Shown here piece by piece: positions 54,011 to 61,083 of a DNA stretch of 64,000 nt (the first letter of the stretch is position 1; every line of letters begins with the position of its first letter). Position numbers and translations under genes: made by a program. The notes below the pieces were generated by a model. The model was given only the letters and a program-made list of their open reading frames with translations. It had not been told where the DNA came from and searched no databases. The DNA is from Chromatiales bacterium (lineage in GTDB: Bacteria; Pseudomonadota; Gammaproteobacteria; Steroidobacterales; GCA-2729495), in contig JAEUQA010000037.1 in assembly GCA_016789845.1 (NCBI GenBank), positions 117,018 to 181,017 on the forward strand. Reading direction: 5' to 3'.

Positions 54011-54516
54011 GCGTTAGCGGTGTCGGCCTGTTGTTCTTCTTGGTTCAAGGCGGCGGCGAGGCGCGGGACGGGACCGAGTCCCGGCACACGCAACCCCGGC
54101 GCGATCTCCAGCAACGGGAACAATACAAAATTTCGCGTCGCCATGCCCGGATGCGGCAACACGAGGGCGTCCGTATTCATCACGGTGGCGCCATGCACGA
54201 GGAGGTCCAGGTCGACACGCCGGGGGCCCCAGCGCACGCCGGCGCTACGATCCCTGCCCTGCCGGCGCTCGATGGCCAGCAATTCTTCCAGTAACCGCTC
54301 AGGTGGCAGCCGGGTGAGCAGCCCGGCCACCGCATTGACGAAATCGGGCTGGGGTTGCGGCCCCAGGGCGGGGTTGCGCCAGGCTGACGACCGGACGATG
54401 CACAGGGTTTCGGGAATCCGGTCGAGCGCCTCCAGGGCGTTCCGGACCTGCTCTTCCGGGCCATCCAGGTTGCTGCCCACGCCCACGTAGGCGGGGATCC
54501 AGTTGCCGGCGGACAT
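53971..54516 (-). CDS. folK: 2-amino-4-hydroxy-6-hydroxymethyldihydropteridine pyrophosphokinase
   Basis: FolK pyrophosphorylates the pterin for folate synthesis. The 181-aa protein has VGVGSNLDGPEEQVRNAL, NPALGPQPQPDFVNAVAG, IERRQGR and RWGPRRVDLDLL, with VLPHPGMATRNFVLFPLLEIAP. ATG 54516 is the family-like start. The tail beyond ~165 (NQEEQQADTANAW) is outside the conserved fold and overlaps the deoxynucleoside kinase gene by 40 bp. Confidence 0.95.
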   Translation of the reverse strand: MSAGNWIPAYVGVGSNLDGPEEQVRNALEALDRIPETLCIVRSSAWRNPALGPQPQPDFVNAVAGLLTRLPPERLLEELLAIERRQGRDRSAGVRWGPRRVDLDLLVHGATVMNTDALVLPHPGMATRNFVLFPLLEIAPGLRVPGLGPVPRLAAALNQEEQQADTANAWAIPVTSPSKAR

Positions 54517-54527
54517 CGCCGCCGGGC

Positions 54528-55886
54528 TCAGGCGGACTGTTCCGCGGACCGTGACCGCTGCGGATTGCGGCCGCCGCCGCGGCCGCCATTGAATTCCCGG
54601 CGCTGCTCCTCGGGCGACAACGTCTGGACCCGCGTCCACCAATCGGCCAGCTCCGCCGGCACGTCGCCCAGTTCAGTGCGCAGCACGAGCAGGTCGTAGG
54701 CGGCGCGAAAGCGCCGGTGCTCCAGCAGCACGGAGGCACGCCGGCCCTGCCGGCGGCTGAACCGTGGCTGCAGCTGGAGCATTTCCCGCATGGGCACCGA
54801 GAAGCGCCGGGGCAGCGTGATCCGGGCGATCTGCTGGTCGGTGACCTCGATGCCGGCATCGATCAGCGCCTGGACCTCCGAGAGCTGGCCCGTGCGCCGC
54901 AGGGCGTTGGCCCGGTCCTGGACGGGACCCCAGAGGAACACGCCAAACAGGAACATGGGCGTCACCGGCAGGCCTTCGGCAATGCGCTGGTCGGTGTTGG
55001 CAAGGGCCCGCTCGATGAAGCGGTTGCGGCAACCACCGGCCTCGCCACGGGAGTCGTCTGCCGCCAGCCACGCGGCGGTGGCCGGGAACAGGTGCTCGAA
55101 GAGGCCGTGTTCCCGCAGGCGTCGATAACTCTCCAGCGCGTGGCCGGTCTCGAAGACCTTGAGGAACTCGTCGAACAGCCGGGCGGCAGGCACGCTGTCG
55201 ATGAGCCGGCCGAGGCGCGCCATGGGTTCCGCCGCCTCCGGATGGATCTGCAGACCCAGCTTGGCGGCGAGGCGCACGGCGCGGATCATGCGCACGGGAT
55301 CCTCCCGGTAGCGCGTCTCCGGATCGCCGATCAGGCGGATCGTGCGTGCCTCGATGTCGCGCATCCCATCGACGAAGTCCCAGATCGAGAAATCGGCGAT
55401 GTTGTAGTAGAGGGCGTTGACCGTGAAGTCGCGGCGCCAGGCGTCCTCCTCGATGGAACCGAAGGAGTTGTCCTTGATGATCCGGCCGGCGTCATCGAGG
55501 ATCTGCCGATCCTCGCTCTCCAGGTCCTCGTTGCCCAGGCCGCGGAAGGTCGCCACCTCGACGATCTCGTCCCGGAACCTGACATGCACCAGCCGGAAAC
55601 GGCGGCCAATCAGCCGGGCATTGCCAAACAGCGCCTTTACCTGTTCGGGACTGGCATCCGTGGCGATGTCGAAGTCCTTGGGCTGGCGGTTGAGCAGCAG
55701 ATCCCGCACGCCGCCCCCAACGATGAACGCCTGATACCCGCCATCCTTGAGGCGATAGAGGACCTTCAGTGCATTCCGGGAGATGTTCGCGCGGGAGACG
55801 TGGTGGTCGGACCGGGGGATGATGCGGGGTGAATCCGCGGTCGCCTCCGGATTGTTCGGAGGATAGGTCGGAATGGGGTGGGTCAA
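54528..55886 (-). CDS. pcnB: Poly(A) polymerase I (PcnB), TTG start
   Basis: PcnB adds poly(A) tails that mark RNA for decay. The 452-aa protein has IIPRSDHHVSRANISRNALKVLYRL (residues ~22-46), then the nucleotidyltransferase signature VGGGVRDLLLNRQPKDFDIATDA and RRDFTVNALYYN. The C-terminus is Arg/Gly-rich. No ATG is available. TTG 55886 has GGAG 6 nt upstream, a good ribosome site, so I prefer it to TTG 55913. E. coli pcnB also uses an unusual start (AUU), keeping the enzyme scarce. The gene is divergent from tRNA-Glu. Confidence 0.92.
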   Translation of the reverse strand: MTHPIPTYPPNNPEATADSPRIIPRSDHHVSRANISRNALKVLYRLKDGGYQAFIVGGGVRDLLLNRQPKDFDIATDASPEQVKALFGNARLIGRRFRLVHVRFRDEIVEVATFRGLGNEDLESEDRQILDDAGRIIKDNSFGSIEEDAWRRDFTVNALYYNIADFSIWDFVDGMRDIEARTIRLIGDPETRYREDPVRMIRAVRLAAKLGLQIHPEAAEPMARLGRLIDSVPAARLFDEFLKVFETGHALESYRRLREHGLFEHLFPATAAWLAADDSRGEAGGCRNRFIERALANTDQRIAEGLPVTPMFLFGVFLWGPVQDRANALRRTGQLSEVQALIDAGIEVTDQQIARITLPRRFSVPMREMLQLQPRFSRRQGRRASVLLEHRRFRAAYDLLVLRTELGDVPAELADWWTRVQTLSPEEQRREFNGGRGGGRNPQRSRSAEQSA

Positions 55887-55898
55887 AACAGCTCCGGC

Positions 55899-55926
55899 TT
55901 GAGCCAACGGCAAGGGCGCCTATAAT
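55899..55926 (+). promoter_or_regulatory. Promoter of tRNA-Glu
   Basis: TTGAGC (55899-55904) and a perfect TATAAT (55921-55926) are separated by 16 bp. Transcription would start near 55933, about 27 nt before the mature tRNA. The promoter overlaps the upstream side of pcnB, which is read the other way. Confidence 0.7.
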
Positions 55927-55959
55927 AGCAGCCCCGCTCCGGCGGCACAGTCACCCCAA

Positions 55960-56034
55960 GCTCCCTTCGTCTAGCGGTTAGGACGCGGCCCTCTCAAGGC
56001 TGAAACGCGGGTTCGATTCCCGCAGGGAGCGCCA
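55960..56034 (+). tRNA. tRNA-Glu (anticodon CTC)
   Basis: GCTCCCT (55960-55966) pairs with AGGGAGC (56024-56030), followed by discriminator G and an encoded CCA. The D arm reads TCGTCTAGCGGTTAGGA. The anticodon arm CGGCC-CTCTCAA-GGCTG gives CTC. The T loop GGTTCGATTCC is canonical. Leu(CAG) and Glu(CTC) both decode the G-ending codons favoured in a GC-rich genome. Confidence 0.95.
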
Positions 56035-56047
56035 CGTCACGGCCCAC

Positions 56048-56506
56048 ATGCCCTCATTGCCCCACCACGCCAACGCCAGCTTCCACGCCCCCACTGCCGG
56101 CGTCCTGCGCCGCCTGGCCGCCGGCTGCTACGACGCGCTGCTGCTCGGGGCCCTGTGGATGACGGCCACGCTCGTCATCGTCGCTGCCCGGGGCGGCGAG
56201 CCGGTGCCTGCCGGTGAGCCCGGTTACCAGTTCCTGCTGCTGGTCATCGCAGCACTCTTCTTCATCACATCCTGGGTCCGGGGCGGCCAGACGCTCGGCA
56301 TGCGTGCCTGGCGCCTCCGGGTCGAACGGGAGTCGGGCGAGCCCCTGGATGCCCGGACCGGCGTCCTGCGGTTCCTGGGCGGGCTGCTCTCGGTAATCAC
56401 CGGAGGCCTGGGCCTGCTGTGGCTGTGGATCGACCGGGACGAGCTCACCTGGCATGACCGCATCGCCGGCACCCGCGTGGTGGTGCTGCCAAAGTCCCGC
56501 GACTGA
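56048..56506 (+). CDS. RDD family inner-membrane protein
   Basis: This 152-aa protein has the RDD family pattern: RRLAAGCYDALLLGALWM near residue 21, then QTLGMRAWRLRVERESGEPL and the end DRDELTWHDRIAGTRVV. Helices are at ALLLGALWMTATLVIVAA, QFLLLVIAALFFITSWV and GLLSVITGGLGLLWLWI. RDD proteins are poorly understood; some may be ion antiporters. The ATG lies only 13 bp after the tRNA-Glu CCA and no separate promoter is visible, so it may be transcribed with the tRNA. Confidence 0.88.
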   Translation: MPSLPHHANASFHAPTAGVLRRLAAGCYDALLLGALWMTATLVIVAARGGEPVPAGEPGYQFLLLVIAALFFITSWVRGGQTLGMRAWRLRVERESGEPLDARTGVLRFLGGLLSVITGGLGLLWLWIDRDELTWHDRIAGTRVVVLPKSRD

Positions 56507-56511
56507 GGCGG

Positions 56512-57579
56512 TCAGCGCGTCCTGCTGAGGACGATGCCCGTGGCGATCGCCAGCAACCCGGTGGGTAGCCACGCGGTGGCGATGGCATCGAGATTCATTA
56601 CCTCGCCGCCGTCCGAGAGCGTCCGGCTGACGAGAAACCAGGCGAGGCCGATGCCCAGGCCGGCGGCCATGCGCGAGCCGGACCCGCCGGACCGCAGCGG
56701 CCCCAGCACGAACGGCACGGCCAGCACGCACATCAGCGGCACCGCGAACACCGACGCGATACGCGTCCAGAAGGCGACTTCGTAGCTGCGGGCCTCGAGC
56801 CCGCTGCGCTTGAGGTACTGCACGTACCGCCACAGCGCCGCGCCCGTCATCGTCTCCTCGCGGACCACCGTCAGGCCCAGGAGATCGGGGTTTACCCCCT
56901 CGAGCGCCAGGGACTCCTTCGTCACGCTCGTGCGCACCTCCGTCGGGGTGAACCGGCTTTCGGCGTAGTTGCTGAGGAACCAGCGCCGGTCCGGCTCGGC
57001 CCTGACTGCATCGGCCCGGCCGATTGCCTCGAGGGCGCCGTCGCTGCCGATCCGGAACACGTAGACGTTGCCCGCCGGATGCTCGTCGCTTGGCGGAGTC
57101 ACGTTGAGGATGGTGTTTCTGTCGCGGATCCAGGCGCTGTAACCGGCGCTGACGCCCGCCTGCCCGAACTTGGCCAGCTCCCGCTGCTGGCGGGAGTAGC
57201 GCTCGAGAGGCGGAGCCAGGTAGAGGCTCAGTGCGGTGCCTGCCAGGGCGAGGACGATGCCCGTCAGGAGCACGGACCGGGCCAGCCCGCGGGGCGAGAC
57301 CCCGGCCGCCCGGAGCACGATCAGCTCACTGCGGCTGGCCAGCGAGCCCATGCCGAGCAGCGCGCCCAGCAGCGCGGCCACCGGCAGCAGCTGCGCGACG
57401 ATGGTTGGCATCTGGAGCAGCACCCAGCCGATGGCGTCCAGCAGGCCGTAATCGCCGACACCGATGTCATCGAGCTGGCCGACGAACTCGATGAACGCGG
57501 CAAGGCTGAGCAACACGGCCAGCACGAGGCCGGTGGTGCCGAGGATCGTCCTGAACAGGTAGCCGCGCAGGATCCTCAC
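56512..57579 (-). CDS. lptG: LptG permease of the LPS export ABC transporter
   Basis: LptG pairs with LptF in the inner membrane and, with LptB ATPase, lifts LPS from the membrane toward the Lpt bridge. The 355-aa form has N-terminal helices (LRGYLFRTILGTTGLVLAVLLSLAAFIEFVGQ across residues 3-34), GSLASRSELIVLRAAGVSP and a periplasmic beta-jellyroll, then three C-terminal helices. GTG 57579 overlaps the lptF stop (GTGA), so the longer frame to 57696 is not used. Confidence 0.93.
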   Translation of the reverse strand: MRILRGYLFRTILGTTGLVLAVLLSLAAFIEFVGQLDDIGVGDYGLLDAIGWVLLQMPTIVAQLLPVAALLGALLGMGSLASRSELIVLRAAGVSPRGLARSVLLTGIVLALAGTALSLYLAPPLERYSRQQRELAKFGQAGVSAGYSAWIRDRNTILNVTPPSDEHPAGNVYVFRIGSDGALEAIGRADAVRAEPDRRWFLSNYAESRFTPTEVRTSVTKESLALEGVNPDLLGLTVVREETMTGAALWRYVQYLKRSGLEARSYEVAFWTRIASVFAVPLMCVLAVPFVLGPLRSGGSGSRMAAGLGIGLAWFLVSRTLSDGGEVMNLDAIATAWLPTGLLAIATGIVLSRTR

Positions 57580-58691
57580 GGTCCCACCCCCGCCCCGGCG
57601 ACCTGGCGCCCGGGGCCGCGGACCCATGCCCGCCACGAGCCGAGCTGCCAGAACAGCATCACGCCCGCGGCCGCCAGGAACACCCCGTGAACCCACCAGA
57701 GTCCCGCGGCCTCGGGCACCTGCCCCCGCTCGATCCAGCCCCGGCCGGCGGCCAGCAGGTTGGCATAGATGAGGTAGACGAGGACGGCCGACGCAAGTCC
57801 GGCGAACCGGCCCTTCCTGGGCTCCGTCCGGGCCAGCGGCACGGCCAGGATGGCCAGCACGAGCAGGGTCAGGGGCACGCCGAGCCGCCAGTGCAGCTCG
57901 GCCCGGTACGCGGGGTTCGCGGACGACAGCAGCGCGGCCGAGGTGAGCGCCTCGGGCTTCAGCTTCAAGGGGCCCGCCGCCGGCAACTCGAAGGGTATGC
58001 CATGCTCAGCGAACTGGACGAGCCGGAACCGGGCGTCGCCGGGCTCGCCCTCATACCGGTGGCCCCGCGCGAAGATCAGGACACGGACGCCGTCGCCCAC
58101 GTCTTCCTGCCACGCTTCGTCCGCGACGATCACCTCCACGCTGTCCCCGTTGCGGCGCTGGACGAACACCTGCCGTAGATGGCGATCCGGAGTCATCGAT
58201 TCGGCGTAGAGGGCTGCCTTGCCGTCCGCGAAGCTGACGAAGCGCCCTGCCTGGAGCATCCCGATGCTGGCCTCGCGCTTCGCCTGGGCGGCAAACACCT
58301 CCACCTGCCGGAGTGCCGCCGGGGACACCACCAGCGCGAGGCCCCCGACGAGCAGCGCCAGGACGCCACCCAGTGTCAGGACCGGACGGTACAGCTGCGC
58401 CGGCCCGATGCCACAGGACATCATCGCGGCCATTTCGCTGTCGTGGTAGAGCCTGGCGAGGGCCAGCATGATCGCGAGGAAGAACCCGACCGGGATGAGG
58501 ATGGTCAGGTACTGGACCGTCGTCAGGCCGAGCACCTGGAGGATGGCCCCCCGGGGCAGCTTGTTGGCCGCCGCATCCCCGAGCACGGCGGCGAACTGGT
58601 TGGTCAGGAGGATCACCAGCAGCACGAGCGTGACGACGAGCCACGTCTGGAGGGTCTCGCGGAGGACGTAGCGCTGGAGGATGCCGGACAT
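57576..58691 (-). CDS. lptF: LptF permease of the LPS export ABC transporter
   Basis: LptF is the partner permease. The 371-aa protein begins MSGILQRYVLRETLQTWLVV. It contains LARLYHDSEMAAMMSCGIGPAQLYRP, a YjgP-type coupling helix region, a periplasmic domain and terminal helices (LTLLVLAILAVPLARTEPRKGRFAGL, residues ~273-298). It is divergent from pepA and coupled to lptG, the E. coli arrangement around pepA. Confidence 0.94.
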   Translation of the reverse strand: MSGILQRYVLRETLQTWLVVTLVLLVILLTNQFAAVLGDAAANKLPRGAILQVLGLTTVQYLTILIPVGFFLAIMLALARLYHDSEMAAMMSCGIGPAQLYRPVLTLGGVLALLVGGLALVVSPAALRQVEVFAAQAKREASIGMLQAGRFVSFADGKAALYAESMTPDRHLRQVFVQRRNGDSVEVIVADEAWQEDVGDGVRVLIFARGHRYEGEPGDARFRLVQFAEHGIPFELPAAGPLKLKPEALTSAALLSSANPAYRAELHWRLGVPLTLLVLAILAVPLARTEPRKGRFAGLASAVLVYLIYANLLAAGRGWIERGQVPEAAGLWWVHGVFLAAAGVMLFWQLGSWRAWVRGPGRQVAGAGVGP

Positions 58692-58784
58692 GCCAGGTGC
58701 GGACTTAGCCAGCCTCGGGACGAATCGAGTACACTAATCGGCGTTTTACAAGGGTTTGCATGCGGCGTCCCTGACGTTGATTGG

Positions 58785-58802
58785 CCATGGTGTCCACCAT
58801 GG
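58785..58802. repeat. Perfect palindrome in the pepA leader
   Basis: CCATGGTG-TC-CACCATGG has 8-bp arms around 2 bases, lying ~43 bp before the pepA start in the lptF-pepA gap. It could be an operator or an mRNA stem. No known binding motif is recognised. Confidence 0.7.
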
Positions 58803-58845
58803 TTTAGGGGTCGCATGGAGTCAAGCACCCGCAAGTGAGGTCAGC

Positions 58846-60330
58846 ATGCAATTCCAGGTGAAGACTGGCTCGGCGAGCCAGCAGCGTACGGCCTGCGCCA
58901 TCGTCCCCGTTTTCTCCGGTGGCGAACTGCCGCCGGCCGCCAGGAGCCTCGACAAAGCGGGTGGCGGCCTGATCACGCGGGCGATCCGCAACAAGGACAT
59001 CAAGGGTGAGGTCGGCGACCAGCTGCTCCTCACCCACACCGGCGAACTCCCCTGCCAGCGCATTCTGCTCGTCGGCCTCGGCCCGAAGGCCAAGCTCGAT
59101 CGTCGTGCATGGCGCAAGGCCTTGCGCGGCGCGCTGTCAACCGTCGCGCGCGGCAAGTACGACGACGCCATCCTGCATCTCACCAGCGAACCCGTCAGTG
59201 GCGCCGACGCCTACCGGCGCGCCCGGCTGGCGGTCGAGACCTGGCACGACGTCAGCTACCGGTTCACCGCCATGAAGTCGGAGCCGGGCGAGACGGCTCC
59301 AGCCCTGAAGCGCCTCGGCATCGCGGCCAGCGCGCGTGACCAGCGCGGCGTCCGCCGGGGTATCGAGCACGGCGCGGCCATAGCGCAGGCGGTGGCGCTG
59401 GCCAAGGACCTGGGCAACCTTCCGCCGAACGTCTGCACGCCCAGCTACCTGGTGGAAAGGGCGCGCGGGATCGCAAAGCGTGCCAGGAAGGTGACGGTCA
59501 AGGCCCTCGGCCTCGCCGAGATCCGCAAGCTGCGCATGGGAGCGTTCCTGGCAGTCACCCAGGGCTCGGCGGAACCGCCGCGCTTCATCGTGCTCCAGTA
59601 CCGGGGCGGGCGCGCCAGTGACCGGCCCGTCGTCCTGGTTGGCAAGGGCATCACGTTCGACACGGGTGGCATCTCCATCAAGCCCGCCGGCGCGATGGAC
59701 GAGATGAAGTACGACATGTGCGGCGCTGCCACCGTCCTCGGGGTGCTCCAGGCCGTGGCGGAACTCGGGCTGCCGATCAATGTCACCGGCGTGGTGCCAA
59801 CCTGCGAGAACCTGCCGAGCGGCACGGCCACGCGACCCGGCGACATCGTCAGGACCATGTCCGGCCAGACTGTCGAGATCCTGAATACCGACGCGGAAGG
59901 CCGCCTGATCCTCTGCGACGCCATCACCTATGCCCTGCGCTTCAAGCCGGCGGCGCTGATCGACATCGCCACGCTAACCGGGGCATGCCTGGTTGCACTG
60001 GGACGGATCCGCTCCGGGCTCCTGGGCAACTCCGACAAGCTGGCCGACGACCTGCTGGCCGCCGGCCAGGCGGCGGATGACCGGGCCTGGCGGCTGCCGC
60101 TGGACGAGGACTACGGGGAGCTGATCAAGAGCCCGTTTGCCGACGTGGCGAACGTGGGCGGCAGGGATGCGGGAACGATCACGGCAGCCAGCTTCCTGTC
60201 GCGCTTCGTAGGCAAGACCGACTGGGCCCACCTGGACATCGCCGGCACGGCGTGGAACGTGGGCAGCAACAAGGGTGGCACCGGCCGGCCCATCCCGTTG
60301 CTCATGGAATATCTCCTCCACAGGACGTAG
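58846..60330 (+). CDS. pepA: Leucyl aminopeptidase (PepA)
   Basis: PepA is a hexameric manganese/zinc M17 aminopeptidase that trims N-terminal residues; in E. coli it also binds DNA. The 494-aa protein has VGKGITFDTGGISIKPAGAMDEMKYDM (residues ~265-291) and the signature NTDAEGRL. The metal ligands Lys/Asp/Glu are present. ATG 58846 with GAGG upstream gives the normal start MQFQVKTGSASQQ; earlier in-frame codons lie in the leader. It opens the pepA-holC-orf-valS run. Confidence 0.96.
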   Translation: MQFQVKTGSASQQRTACAIVPVFSGGELPPAARSLDKAGGGLITRAIRNKDIKGEVGDQLLLTHTGELPCQRILLVGLGPKAKLDRRAWRKALRGALSTVARGKYDDAILHLTSEPVSGADAYRRARLAVETWHDVSYRFTAMKSEPGETAPALKRLGIAASARDQRGVRRGIEHGAAIAQAVALAKDLGNLPPNVCTPSYLVERARGIAKRARKVTVKALGLAEIRKLRMGAFLAVTQGSAEPPRFIVLQYRGGRASDRPVVLVGKGITFDTGGISIKPAGAMDEMKYDMCGAATVLGVLQAVAELGLPINVTGVVPTCENLPSGTATRPGDIVRTMSGQTVEILNTDAEGRLILCDAITYALRFKPAALIDIATLTGACLVALGRIRSGLLGNSDKLADDLLAAGQAADDRAWRLPLDEDYGELIKSPFADVANVGGRDAGTITAASFLSRFVGKTDWAHLDIAGTAWNVGSNKGGTGRPIPLLMEYLLHRT

Positions 60331-60343
60331 GCCGCCCGGGTCG

Positions 60344-60793
60344 ATGAGTCCAACGCGAGTGACCTTCTATGTCCTGACCGGCGCCGATTCGGGCAGCCGC
60401 CTCGGCTATGCCTGCCGGCTGGCGGAGAAGGCCTACAAGCTGCAGCATCGCATCCACGCCCACGCCGTCGACAGCAGCATGGCAAGGAACCTGGACGAAC
60501 TGCTCTGGACATTTCGCCAGGGCAGCTTCGTCCCTCACGAGCTGCTGGCCCAGGGAGGCACGCCCCCGCTGGCGCCCGTGACCATTGGTGCCGCCGATGC
60601 CGAAGGACAGGCCGAGCCGCCGGCCGCGGACCTGCTGATCAACCTTGCCACCGAGGTGCCGGCGTTCTACAGGCGGTTTCCGCGCGTTGCGGAGATCATC
60701 GATGGCAGTCCGGCAGGCCGCGAGGCGGGCCGGGCACGGCACCGCTTCTACCGTGCACAGGGCCTCGAACCGGAAACCCACGAGGTGGCGTGA
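60344..60793 (+). CDS. holC: DNA polymerase III chi subunit
   Basis: HolC links the clamp-loader to SSB on lagging strands. The 149-aa protein begins MSPTRVTFYVLTGADSGSR and has ACRLAEKAYKLQHRIHAHA, LDELLWTFRQGSFVPHEL and LINLATEVPAFYRRFPRVAEI, all chi-family patterns. ATG 60344 is chosen because the longer frame lies inside pepA. It sits between pepA and valS as in E. coli. Confidence 0.93.
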   Translation: MSPTRVTFYVLTGADSGSRLGYACRLAEKAYKLQHRIHAHAVDSSMARNLDELLWTFRQGSFVPHELLAQGGTPPLAPVTIGAADAEGQAEPPAADLLINLATEVPAFYRRFPRVAEIIDGSPAGREAGRARHRFYRAQGLEPETHEVA

Positions 60794-61083
60794 ACATGGA
60801 CCGGTCCCGCATTCCCGTCCTGACGGATGTCGTGGCGCGTCCGCGGCGCAGCGCCGCGGACGAAGTCCCGCGCCCCGCCCTCACCGAATCGGAGCTGGCC
60901 GAACTGCAGACGCGGATCGCCACCGGCAGCTTCATGCTGGTGGAGAAGCTGCTGCACCAGGCCTACAAGGAGATGGAAGCAACCCTCTTCGACGAAGTGG
61001 TTGGTCGCCTGCGCCATGAGCTACCGGAACTGATCGACCAGGTGCTGCGCGAGCACTTCGAGCAAGACCTGAAGGATGACTGA
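60790..61083 (+). CDS. Small uncharacterised protein between holC and valS
   Basis: This is a 97-aa soluble protein, with no recognised function. A basic, Arg/Pro-rich start (RIPVLTDVVARPRRSAAD) is followed by an amphipathic helical C-terminal part (ESELAELQTRIATGSFMLVEKLLHQAYKEMEAT across residues ~33-65 and LIDQVLREHFEQDLKDD). GTG 60790 overlaps the holC stop; ATG 60796 is an alternative. The stop is immediately before the valS GTG. Small genes at this site occur in beta- and gammaproteobacteria, so it may help DNA polymerase III, but this is only positional inference. Confidence 0.72.
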   Translation: MNMDRSRIPVLTDVVARPRRSAADEVPRPALTESELAELQTRIATGSFMLVEKLLHQAYKEMEATLFDEVVGRLRHELPELIDQVLREHFEQDLKDD

